From Bacillota bacterium (GTDB lineage Bacteria; Bacillota; Clostridia; Christensenellales; SZUA-584), in contig JAEYOE010000012.1 of assembly GCA_023412005.1 (NCBI GenBank), positions 186,001 to 250,000 of the forward strand: a DNA stretch of 64,000 nucleotides, written 5' to 3'. The translations under genes and the position numbers were made by a program. Below, piece by piece: positions 52,423 to 60,063 of this stretch. Each line of letters begins with the position of its first letter. The stretch's first letter is position 1. The notes beneath the pieces were generated by a model that worked only from the letters and a program-made list of their open reading frames with translations, did no database searches and was not told the origin of the DNA.

Positions 52423-53922
52423 ATGGAAAAAAGATTTATCATGGCCATTGATCAAGGAACGACGGGCACAAAGGTCGTGTTATTTAACAGGGAAGGGCAG
52501 ATTCATTCTTCGTCTTACAGGGAGATTAAGCAGATCTATCCGAAGCCCGGCTGGGTAGAGCACGATCCGAACGAGTACTGGGAAACGACTATGATCTGCG
52601 CTGCCGAAGCTTTTGAAAAGGGAAAGACCAGCGCGGCGGAGGTAGCCGCAATAGGAATAACATGTCAGCGCGAGACAACGGTACTTTGGGACAGGGACAC
52701 GGGAGAGCCCGTATATAATGCTATCGTATGGCAGTCGCGGCAGACCGCAGACATATGCGAAGAACTCAAAGCAAAGGGCTATGAGGATTATATAAAGGAA
52801 CGAACGGGTCTTCTGATAGACGCCTATTTTTCGGGCACAAAGATAAAGTGGATCATCGACAATGTTGAAGGGGTTAAAGAAAAAGTTAAGCAAAAGAAGA
52901 TCTGCTTCGGCAACATTGATTCGTGGTTGATGTATAAGCTTTCGGGCGGGGCGAGTCATGTGGAGGATTACTCCAATGCCTCCAGAACAATGCTGCTTGA
53001 TATACACGAGCTAAAGTGGGACGAAAAGATAATGGACGCTCTCGGCGTGCCCCAGCATATACTGCCCGAGCTCAAACCCACGAGCGGCCTTCTGACGATG
53101 ACGAGCAGGGACGTATTCTTCGGCGAGGAAATACCAGTGGCAGGAGACGCCGGAGACCAGCATGCCGCAACGTTCGGACAGACTTGCTTTGAGCCGGGCA
53201 TGGCCAAGAATACATACGGAACTTCGCTTGCGTTGATGATGAACATAGGCGAAGAACTTAAAATGAGCAAAACTGGGCTTACGACTGACCTCGGGTGGGT
53301 GATTGATGGTAAAGTTGAGTACGCACTTGAAGGCGTCATATTCGTTGGCGGCGCGGCGATACAGTGGCTGAGAGACGGTCTGAAAATAATAAAATCGTCG
53401 GCTGAGGTAAGCGAACTTGCCGGCAGGGTCGAGGATACGCAGGGCGTATATATGGTGCCCGCATTTACGGGATTGTGCGCGCCTTATTGGGATATGTATG
53501 CAAGAGGAACGATAGTGGGTCTCACGCGGGGCACAACAGGAGAACACATCGCGAGAAGTGCACTTGAGGCAATTTGCTATCAGACGCGCGATGTTCTTGA
53601 GTGCATGGAGAAGGATTCAGGACAGAAGGCAACAGCGCTCAGGGTGGATGGCGGCGCTACCGTTAACGACCTCTTGATGCAGATACAATCCGATATACTT
53701 GGAATACCTATCCAAAAGCCGGTTGTCACAGAAATGGCGGCTCTCGGTGCGGCTTATCTCGCTGGGTTGGGTGTCGGTTTCTGGAAGAGCAAAGAAGAGA
53801 TCGCCAAGCAGTGGAAGATAGCACGGGTTTTCGAGCCCAGCATGAGCGAAGACAGGAGAGAGTCACTCTATGCGGGTTGGAAGCGCGCCGTTGAGCGCTC
53901 GTTTGGCTGGGCGAAAGTATAA
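52423..53922 (+). CDS. Glycerol kinase-like FGGY kinase
   Basis: 499-residue FGGY kinase very like GlpK. IDQGTTGTK (residues about 9-17), the glycerol-site residues QRETT (Arg/Glu), Trp in IVWQSR, Tyr in AYFSGTK and Asp in AGDAGDQHAA are all present; KNTYGTSLALMMN and LRVDGGATVNDLLMQ match GlpK. By motifs it could be a glycerol kinase, but its position between a sugar transporter and a SorC-DeoC-BMC operon makes a polyol or deoxy-sugar kinase equally likely, so no symbol is given. GGAGG precedes ATG. No fructose-bisphosphate control can be judged from sequence. Confidence 0.88.
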   Translation: MEKRFIMAIDQGTTGTKVVLFNREGQIHSSSYREIKQIYPKPGWVEHDPNEYWETTMICAAEAFEKGKTSAAEVAAIGITCQRETTVLWDRDTGEPVYNAIVWQSRQTADICEELKAKGYEDYIKERTGLLIDAYFSGTKIKWIIDNVEGVKEKVKQKKICFGNIDSWLMYKLSGGASHVEDYSNASRTMLLDIHELKWDEKIMDALGVPQHILPELKPTSGLLTMTSRDVFFGEEIPVAGDAGDQHAATFGQTCFEPGMAKNTYGTSLALMMNIGEELKMSKTGLTTDLGWVIDGKVEYALEGVIFVGGAAIQWLRDGLKIIKSSAEVSELAGRVEDTQGVYMVPAFTGLCAPYWDMYARGTIVGLTRGTTGEHIARSALEAICYQTRDVLECMEKDSGQKATALRVDGGATVNDLLMQIQSDILGIPIQKPVVTEMAALGAAYLAGLGVGFWKSKEEIAKQWKIARVFEPSMSEDRRESLYAGWKRAVERSFGWAKV

Positions 53923-54039
53923 TTTTAGGCCTAAATGTTACATGATTTTATCATATTTTTAACCCGACCACTAATTGGGATGATACGAAAATAATACCGC
54001 AATTCTATACGTAAAAATATTTTCACATAGCAGGAATTT

Positions 54040-54068
54040 TTGCAACGGTGTCGAATAATACATAATAT
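54040..54068 (+). promoter_or_regulatory. Candidate promoter of sorC-deoC-BMC operon
   Basis: TTGCAA (54040-54045), 17-nt spacer, TAATAT (54063-54068), 35 bp before the regulator's start codon. Confidence 0.5.
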
Positions 54069-54102
54069 AAGCGGTGAATATATCTTCAAAGGTGGAAAAA
54101 CT

Positions 54103-55089
54103 TTGGGAAATATGATGGAAAACGCAACGATAAGCGAGATAAATACAATAATACGCATAGCGAAGAAGTACTATGAGCTTGGTTTGTCTCAAGAGCAGAT
54201 AGCTGCGGAGGAAGAGACGTCTATATCTACGGTATCACGTATTATTAAAAAGGCTGAGGCGCTTGGATATGTTAAGCATGAAATCATATATCCGGTACGG
54301 TCTCTTGCACTTCAGGAAGAGCTGCTAAAAAAGCACTTTGATATCGATCATATTTTTATTACGCCATGTTTTGTGAATAACGTCAGCATATGCATGACGG
54401 ATACTTGCAAGATGGTTGCAGAAGATCTGAGCAAAATAGTATCAGACAACGATATCGTCAGTGTTTCATGGGGCAGGACTATGGAGCACTTATCGTCATT
54501 TCTCGTGCCGCCTGCACCAGCGAAAAAAGGTATAAAAATCGTGCAGCTCAACGGATCTATCGCTACCAGCGTATTGTCTACAAAGACTGCGGGTCTGCTC
54601 GAAAAGTTCACGCAGGCATACACGGGTGTGGGGTATATAATAGCCGCGCCAGCTCTCGTAGACGATGAAAAAATTGCAAACGAAATAAAGCGTGATTCGC
54701 GTATAAAGCTGGTACTTGAGCTGGCAAGAGAGGCGAATATCGCCGTTTTTAGCATAGGGCAGACGTCTGAGAATTCAGTTCTGGTCGAGCGCTCGACAGT
54801 CACGGCAGAAAATATAAAGGCGCTCCGCGAAGCTGGCGCTGTCGGCGATATATGCACAAGGTTTTTTGACTTGAGCGGAGATCTCGTGGACAAAGGATAT
54901 AATGCGAGGACCATAGGCATTGAGCTTCACGAGCTTAAGAAAAAGAAGCACAGGATAGGAATAGCAGTTGGTACTGAGAAAACCGACGCCATCATCGGAG
55001 CGCTAAGAGGCGGATATATGACGACTTTGTACATGGATGAAATAACCGCTCTGAATGTTATAAAACGGTGCGAAGAGTACAATTTATAA
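54103..55089 (+). CDS. SorC/DeoR-type sugar-binding transcriptional regulator
   Basis: About 328-residue SorC-family regulator. N-terminal helix-turn-helix (IAKKYYELGLSQEQIAAEEE given in part as YYELGLSQEQIA, then SISTVSRIIKKAEALGYV), then a sugar-phosphate-binding domain with VSWGRTMEHL and a GIELHELKKKKHRIGIAVG C-terminal block (quoted from its two halves). The start is a TTG at 54103: AGGTGG lies 6 nt upstream, while the nearby ATGs are too far from it. B. subtilis DeoR, which senses deoxyribose-5-phosphate, belongs to this family, and the next gene is deoC, so that ligand or a close analogue is plausible. Confidence 0.9.
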   Translation: MGNMMENATISEINTIIRIAKKYYELGLSQEQIAAEEETSISTVSRIIKKAEALGYVKHEIIYPVRSLALQEELLKKHFDIDHIFITPCFVNNVSICMTDTCKMVAEDLSKIVSDNDIVSVSWGRTMEHLSSFLVPPAPAKKGIKIVQLNGSIATSVLSTKTAGLLEKFTQAYTGVGYIIAAPALVDDEKIANEIKRDSRIKLVLELAREANIAVFSIGQTSENSVLVERSTVTAENIKALREAGAVGDICTRFFDLSGDLVDKGYNARTIGIELHELKKKKHRIGIAVGTEKTDAIIGALRGGYMTTLYMDEITALNVIKRCEEYNL

Positions 55090-55118
55090 AAAATGAAGAC
55101 AAATTGGAGGGAGATTAT

Positions 55119-55949
55119 ATGGACGTAAACGAACTGATCAAAAAAATCACTGAGGAAGTCTGTGCTCAGCTTAATGGAAAGACGCAGATGTCACCGGCGG
55201 CAGCAAACGAGTTTGCACCCGCGTCGCTCGCAAAATACATTGATCACACTCTTTTAAAGCCTGAGGCGTCTGAAGAGGATGTGCGAAAGGTATGCGACGA
55301 GGCTAAGAAGTATAACTTCGCGAGCGTATGTGTTAACCCGAACCACATCAAGTTTGTGGCAGAACAGCTTTCGGGGAGCGGCGTGGCACCCTGCGTGGTC
55401 ATCGGTTTCCCGCTTGGCGCGACGACGCCTGAAGTTAAAGCGGAAGAGACTCAAGCGGTATTGATGCTGGGTGCAAAAGAAGTGGATATGGTCGTTAATA
55501 TTGGTGCGATCAAATCGGACAACTGGCAGCTTGTTAAGAGAGACATTGAAGCTGTGGTCGCGGCGGCAAAGGGCAGAGGACTCGTCAAGGTCATCATAGA
55601 GACATGCCTGCTGACGGACGAAGAGAAGGTTAAGGTATGCGCCATAGCGAAGATGGCGGGCGCGGATTTTGTTAAAACCTCAACCGGCTTCTCAAAGGGC
55701 GGAGCCACAAAAGAAGACGTTGCTCTGATGCGCCAGACTGTAGGGCCTCATATGGGCGTTAAGGCGTCGGGAGGCGTTCGCGATTACGAAACGGCGGTCG
55801 CCATGATAAAGGCGGGCGCCACGAGGCTGGGAACAAGCTCGGGCGCAGCTATCGTTTCGGGCGGCGGCAAGGCCTGCATGAAGTGCGGACAGTGCGCAAC
55901 AGGCAATTGCCCGTCCGGCAATGTCGCGGTTATTAAAGACACATATTAA
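55119..55949 (+). CDS. deoC: Deoxyribose-phosphate aldolase with N-terminal targeting helix and Cys-rich tail
   Basis: 276-residue class I aldolase. Core residues present: Lys186 (DFVKTSTGFS, Schiff base), Lys215 (GVKASGGVR), Asp123 (KEVDMVVNIG). It differs from housekeeping DeoC in two ways. Residues 1-20 (MDVNELIKKITEEVCAQLNG) form an amphipathic helix joined by a linker, the form of BMC encapsulation peptides. After the normal end at GTSSGA, residues 253-264 carry CxxCxxCx4C. Reaction: 2-deoxyribose-5-phosphate to glyceraldehyde-3-phosphate and acetaldehyde, or an analogue. GGAGG precedes ATG 55119. It is the likely signature enzyme of the BMC. Confidence 0.94.
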   Translation: MDVNELIKKITEEVCAQLNGKTQMSPAAANEFAPASLAKYIDHTLLKPEASEEDVRKVCDEAKKYNFASVCVNPNHIKFVAEQLSGSGVAPCVVIGFPLGATTPEVKAEETQAVLMLGAKEVDMVVNIGAIKSDNWQLVKRDIEAVVAAAKGRGLVKVIIETCLLTDEEKVKVCAIAKMAGADFVKTSTGFSKGGATKEDVALMRQTVGPHMGVKASGGVRDYETAVAMIKAGATRLGTSSGAAIVSGGGKACMKCGQCATGNCPSGNVAVIKDTY

Positions 55950-55976
55950 TTGAAAGTAAGCTAAGGAGTTTTTAAT

Positions 55977-57035
55977 ATGAGCAGCATGATGAAGGCAGTA
56001 AGAATGTACGCACCCAGGGATCTGAGGTTAGAGCAGGTACCCGTTCCCGAGATCAAAGAGAACGAGGTGCTGATTAAGGTTATGGCCGTGGGTGTATGCG
56101 GTTCGGATATACCGCGCATCAACCAGTACGGCGCATATATTGCGCCGATAACTCCGGGCCATGAGTTTGCAGGTGAAATTGTTAAGACCGGCGGTGATGT
56201 GAAGAACTTTAAGGACGGTGACCGCGTTACGGTAGCGCCGCTAATGCCGTGCTTTAAGTGCGAGTATTGCCAACAGGGGCATTTTTCGCTTTGCGTCGAT
56301 TATAACTATTTCGGTTCGCGCTGCGACGGTGCTTTCGCGCAGTATCTTGCCGTCCCTGAGATCAATCTTGTCGGTATAGCCGACAATGTTTCGTATGAAG
56401 CCGCAGCGACGACAGACCCCCTTGCGAACGCGTTGCACGCTATAAAGCGGGGCAGCTTTAAAGCAGGCGATAAGGTATGTGTGATGGGAACAGGACCCAT
56501 CGGGCTTTACGCGCTTCAGTATATGAAAGCGAAGGGCGCTTCGGTCGTGGTCGCGGTTGACGTTTCGGAGGAAAAACGCCAGGTCGCACTGAATTGCGGG
56601 GCAGATGTAGCGATAGACGGAACTGCCGCGGATGTCGTTGAGCAGATCATAAAAGCAACGAACGGCGGAGCGGATCTTTGTATAGACGCATCCGGATTCC
56701 CTGCGGCGCAGCATAATGCGATAATGGCGACCGGCAAGCACGGCAGGATGGTATTCCTCGGTATATCGCACAAGCCGTTGGAACTGTCAGAAAAGTGTGT
56801 CGATCAGATCATGAGGTTTGAGAAGCAGGTCATTGGATCGTGGAATTCGTTCTCGAAACCGTTTCCGGGATGGGAATGGACCCATGGCGCGGAAAGTCTC
56901 GCGGACGGAACAATAGACGCCGAAAAGATAATCACCCACAAGCTCCGTCTTGAAGATGTACCGGGCATATTTGAAAAGATACACAAAAAAGAACTGTTCT
57001 TCAACAAGATACTGTTTCTGCCCTGGGCGGAATGA
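55977..57035 (+). CDS. Zinc-dependent medium-chain dehydrogenase, GatD-like
   Basis: 352-residue medium-chain dehydrogenase resembling galactitol-1-phosphate 5-dehydrogenase. Catalytic zinc Cys in GVCGSD, His-Glu in PGHEFAGEIV, structural zinc cluster PCFKCEYCQQGHFSLC, Rossmann motif GTGPIGLYALQ. GatD-type enzymes oxidise polyol phosphates to ketose phosphates with NAD. In this operon it could act after the GlpK-like kinase and before DeoC. An alternative is reduction of an aldehyde to an alcohol. AAGGAG lies 8 nt before ATG. Confidence 0.88.
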   Translation: MSSMMKAVRMYAPRDLRLEQVPVPEIKENEVLIKVMAVGVCGSDIPRINQYGAYIAPITPGHEFAGEIVKTGGDVKNFKDGDRVTVAPLMPCFKCEYCQQGHFSLCVDYNYFGSRCDGAFAQYLAVPEINLVGIADNVSYEAAATTDPLANALHAIKRGSFKAGDKVCVMGTGPIGLYALQYMKAKGASVVVAVDVSEEKRQVALNCGADVAIDGTAADVVEQIIKATNGGADLCIDASGFPAAQHNAIMATGKHGRMVFLGISHKPLELSEKCVDQIMRFEKQVIGSWNSFSKPFPGWEWTHGAESLADGTIDAEKIITHKLRLEDVPGIFEKIHKKELFFNKILFLPWAE

Positions 57036-57053
57036 ACGGACAAGGGAGGAAAT

Positions 57054-58085
57054 ATGAAAGCATTCGTATATCATGGAGAAAGGAACTTTTCAATTGATCA
57101 GGTAGAAAAGCCTGAGGCCCAAGCGGGTGAAGCTGTTGCAAAGGTGTTGTGTGCTTCGATATGCGGCACTGACCTTCGCACATACAGGTTTGGCAGCTCT
57201 AAACTGAAGGCGCCAATGACCATTGGCCACGAAGGATGTTATGAGATCGTCGAAGTCGGCGAAGGCACGGACTTAACGGTGGGCGAGCGGTATACAATGG
57301 CACCTGCCATAGGCTGCGGAGAGTGCAAAAACTGCAAACGAGGGCGCACAAATATGTGCTCGAGGCTTGAGACAATAGGCTATGAGTTTCCGGGTACGTT
57401 CTCGGAATACATAAAGATACCCAAAAAGGCCATAGAGAGGGGGCATCTTATTAAAGTACCGCAGGGCGTAACGCCTGAGGTCGCGACCGTTGCAGAACCT
57501 ATCGCATGCGCTATAAACGCGCAAAGCTTTCTGAATATAGGGAAGGGCGACAACGTCGTCATATACGGCGCGGGATACCTCGGATGCATACACGCGGAGC
57601 TGGCCTTTATGAAGGGTGCCGGCAAGGTCATTATCGGGGAGGTTTCCGAGAAGAGGCGCGCCAGCGCAGGCAGGCTCGTCCCTCAGGCCCACATCATTGA
57701 TACAAAAGATGCGGGATATGTGGAGCTTATAAAGAACATTGTGGGCACAGACGGAGTGGACGTTGTGATAACGGCATGCCCTGCAGGTATTACGCATAAG
57801 CAAGGGCTTGAGCTTTTGAGCAACAACGGGCGCATAAGCCTGTTTGGAGGGCTTCCGGGCGACAACAATTTCCATATCGACAGCAACCTTATTCACTATA
57901 AAGAACTCAGTGTGTTCGGAGCGCATGCCTCGACCGTGACGCAGAATAAGGAGGCGCTCTATATGATAGCAACCGGTAAGCTTGAAGTGGAAAAGTATAT
58001 CACCAAGTTTGCTTTCGATGACATTGTGAAGGCATTTGACAGCCTTATAAGCGAGGATGCCGAAAAGGCGGTCATCATTCCGTAA
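57054..58085 (+). CDS. Zinc-dependent medium-chain dehydrogenase
   Basis: 343-residue medium-chain alcohol/polyol dehydrogenase. Catalytic Cys in SICGTD, GHEGCYEIVEVG, four-Cys structural site CGECKNCKRGRTNMC, NAD motif YGAGYLGCIHA. Less than half of its residues match the gene before it, so it is not a recent duplicate. No iron-type alcohol dehydrogenase is seen in the window, so this enzyme may instead recycle NAD by reducing the aldehyde, or oxidise the imported polyol. GGGAGG precedes ATG. Confidence 0.87.
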   Translation: MKAFVYHGERNFSIDQVEKPEAQAGEAVAKVLCASICGTDLRTYRFGSSKLKAPMTIGHEGCYEIVEVGEGTDLTVGERYTMAPAIGCGECKNCKRGRTNMCSRLETIGYEFPGTFSEYIKIPKKAIERGHLIKVPQGVTPEVATVAEPIACAINAQSFLNIGKGDNVVIYGAGYLGCIHAELAFMKGAGKVIIGEVSEKRRASAGRLVPQAHIIDTKDAGYVELIKNIVGTDGVDVVITACPAGITHKQGLELLSNNGRISLFGGLPGDNNFHIDSNLIHYKELSVFGAHASTVTQNKEALYMIATGKLEVEKYITKFAFDDIVKAFDSLISEDAEKAVIIP

Positions 58086-58137
58086 TACAGAATGCAAGAG
58101 ACTTAAAACGAATACATAATTTTAAAGGAGAATCAAA

Positions 58138-58410
58138 ATGGACAAACAGGCACTCGGAATGGTTGAAACAAAAGGTCTGGTCGGCGCGATAGAAGCGGCC
58201 GATGCAATGGTAAAAGCGGCGAATGTGACGCTTATTGGCAAAGAGCAGATTGGCTCGGGGCTCGTAACGGTTATGGTAAGAGGCGACGTTGGAGCGGTTA
58301 AGGCATCTGTTGACGCCGGTGCAGCTGCTGCAAAGCGCGTGGGAGAATTGGTATCTGTACACGTCATACCCCGCCCGCATCAGGACGTTGAAGGCATACT
58401 GCCCAGATAA
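58138..58410 (+). CDS. BMC-H hexameric shell protein 1
   Basis: 90-residue single-domain shell protein of the PduA/EutM type: ALGMVETKGLVGAIEAADAM, then VGAVKASVDAG and VIPRPHQDVE. Pore region KEQIGSGL, the small-residue GSG loop of metabolite-permeable hexamers. Hexamers tile the BMC facets. About 90% identical to the second BMC-H at 63430, differing mainly at the C-terminus. AAAGGAG precedes ATG. Confidence 0.97.
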   Translation: MDKQALGMVETKGLVGAIEAADAMVKAANVTLIGKEQIGSGLVTVMVRGDVGAVKASVDAGAAAAKRVGELVSVHVIPRPHQDVEGILPR

Positions 58411-58432
58411 CAGTTAATACGGAGAATTGAAG

Positions 58433-59068
58433 TTGAACGAGCAAACGCTTATACGTACTATTACACTAGCAACAATAAAGCAATTCGCGCTCGCGGGAAA
58501 AGGCTGTTTTCCCGCGGCGGTATCGGCGCGCCACATGCATCTTTGCGCGGCGGACATCGAGACGCTTTTCGGCAAAGGGCATAAGCTTGTTAAACTGCGT
58601 GACCTCATGCAGCCCGGCCAGTTCGCGTGCGAAGAGCAGGTGACACTGGCCGGTAAAAAAGGGCGGATTGAGAAAATTCGCGTTTTGGGTCCGGCAAGAC
58701 GCGAAACGCAGGTGGAGATATCGGTGACGGACTGCTATAAGGTGGGCATCGAGCCTGTGGTACGCATGTCGGGCAAACTCGACAACACGCCCGGAGGCAA
58801 GCTTATAGGCCCGGCGGGAGAGGTCGATCTTTCCAAAGGTGTCATTGTAGCCGCAAGGCATCTGCATGCGACGGCGGAACAGGCGGCGTGGTACGGTCTT
58901 AAAAACGGTGATATTATCGCCGTGAAAAAAACGGGTGACAGGGAAACAGTGTTTGGCAATATCGTTGTGCGCACAGGAGAGGATCACGATCTTGAGCTGC
59001 ATCTCGATCCCGATGAAGCAAACGCAGCGGGAATCAGATCGGGTGATATGCTGGAGCTGATGAAATGA
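58433..59068 (+). CDS. pduL: PduL-type phosphate acyltransferase
   Basis: 211-residue phosphotransacylase (acyl-CoA plus phosphate to acyl-phosphate), unrelated to Pta. Two PduL domains, each with a zinc-binding HxH: SARHMHLCAADIETLFG and VAARHLHATAEQAAWYGL, and DLMQPGQFACEEQVTL. The N-terminal residues (NEQTLIRTITLATIKQF) form an amphipathic helix fit for encapsulation. The start is a TTG at 58433 with GGAG 8 nt upstream; a TTG two codons earlier lies too close to that site. It recycles CoA inside the BMC and gives ATP through acetate kinase outside. Confidence 0.94.
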   Translation: MNEQTLIRTITLATIKQFALAGKGCFPAAVSARHMHLCAADIETLFGKGHKLVKLRDLMQPGQFACEEQVTLAGKKGRIEKIRVLGPARRETQVEISVTDCYKVGIEPVVRMSGKLDNTPGGKLIGPAGEVDLSKGVIVAARHLHATAEQAAWYGLKNGDIIAVKKTGDRETVFGNIVVRTGEDHDLELHLDPDEANAAGIRSGDMLELMK

Positions 59069-59078
59069 AAGGCGAAAA

Positions 59079-59732
59079 ATGAGCTATAGTGCGCACGAGA
59101 TACAGGAAATAATAAGGCGCGTCACGGAGGAAATTTTAAGAGAAACGACGCAGACGCAAAGCGGCAGTTTGGCCGTGTTTTGCGGCAACGTTTTTGACCC
59201 GCAGGGCGTAAAAAAATTCTTCGCGGATCAAAACGTGACCTGTGCGCTGCCGGACGATATGCCGTTTCTTATTGAAGGCTGCAAGGCGCTTAAGCTTGAG
59301 GCGGACAAACGCGAGATACTTGAAGGCCTCACCCGATTTGAAGAGGTGGTTCTCGTAACGCCGCCGCTATCACTTTTGGCCGCAATTGCGTCAGCCGACG
59401 ATACATCTTTGATCGCGTCGCTTATCATTAGGCCTCTGCTCTGGGGCAAAGCCGTTACTGTGCTGCTCGACTTTGAAGCGCCCAAACACCTGCGTGGCAC
59501 AGCGCTTGCGGTCATTGCGGATAATATCGACGCGCTTGAGAAGATGGGTGTTTTAGTGAAAACGCTGGAACGCAAAAACGCGAGAACACAAGGCAAGGCG
59601 CTTGTAACCGAACAAGACGTAAAGGACGCATGCAGCGACGGCAGTATGAAGGTTAAGATAGAGCCGGGAGCAATCGTCACACAGCTCGCGCAGGATACAG
59701 CAAAAGAGTGCGGCGTGAGTATCGAATACTAG
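59079..59732 (+). CDS. BMC-associated PduM-like/flavoprotein-like protein
   Basis: 217-residue protein not firmly assigned. Residues 1-22 (SAHEIQEIIRRVTEEIL) are a likely encapsulation helix. The middle (VVLVTPPLSLLAAIAS, SLIIRPLLWGKAVTVLLDFE) is alpha/beta, like small flavoprotein or PduM-type proteins. The end (ALVTEQDVKDACSDG, IEPGAIVTQLAQDTAKECGV) is a C-terminal motif shared by several BMC accessory proteins. PduM is needed for shell integrity in 1,2-propanediol BMCs. No catalytic motif is visible. Position between pduL and a BMC-P gene supports a structural or cofactor role. Confidence 0.6.
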   Translation: MSYSAHEIQEIIRRVTEEILRETTQTQSGSLAVFCGNVFDPQGVKKFFADQNVTCALPDDMPFLIEGCKALKLEADKREILEGLTRFEEVVLVTPPLSLLAAIASADDTSLIASLIIRPLLWGKAVTVLLDFEAPKHLRGTALAVIADNIDALEKMGVLVKTLERKNARTQGKALVTEQDVKDACSDGSMKVKIEPGAIVTQLAQDTAKECGVSIEY

Positions 59733-59742
59733 GAGATATGAT

Positions 59743-60063
59743 ATGCAGATAGCAAGAGTAAAGGGAAGCGTGGTCAGCACTAACAAAGCCGAAAAGCTGC
59801 ATGGTTTAAAGTTGCTGATCGTCGTACCCATAGAGCTCGCTACATTTGAAGAAAAAGGGTCGCCGATAGTTGCCATTGACACCGTAGGGGCGGGAGCGGG
59901 AGAGGTCGTCATGCTGTGCGGCGGAAGCTCGTCGCGGCAGACGGCGCTGACTGAGAATAAACCGTCGGATATGGCTATAGTGGCCATAATTGACTCTATA
60001 GAAATTGAAGGTAAAACAGTATTTCGCAAGTTTGAAGAATCAAATCGGGGTGAGGACAAATGA
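59743..60063 (+). CDS. BMC-P pentameric vertex protein 1 (EutN/CcmL family)
   Basis: 106-residue vertex protein: MQIARVKGSVVSTNKAEKLHGLKLL, quoted from its parts ARVKGSVVST and LHGLKLLIV, with AIDTVGAGAGEVVMLCGGSSSR and AIIDSIEI. Five copies close each vertex of the shell. The C-terminal 15 residues are charged and longer than in the second copy. Overlaps the aldehyde dehydrogenase gene by 4 nt. Confidence 0.96.
   Translation: MQIARVKGSVVSTNKAEKLHGLKLLIVVPIELATFEEKGSPIVAIDTVGAGAGEVVMLCGGSSSRQTALTENKPSDMAIVAIIDSIEIEGKTVFRKFEESNRGEDK

Noticed and set aside
52423..53922. Naming the kinase glpK outright
   Set aside because: Motifs fit glycerol kinase, but no glycerol facilitator or glycerol-3-phosphate dehydrogenase is nearby, and the BMC context suggests another polyol.
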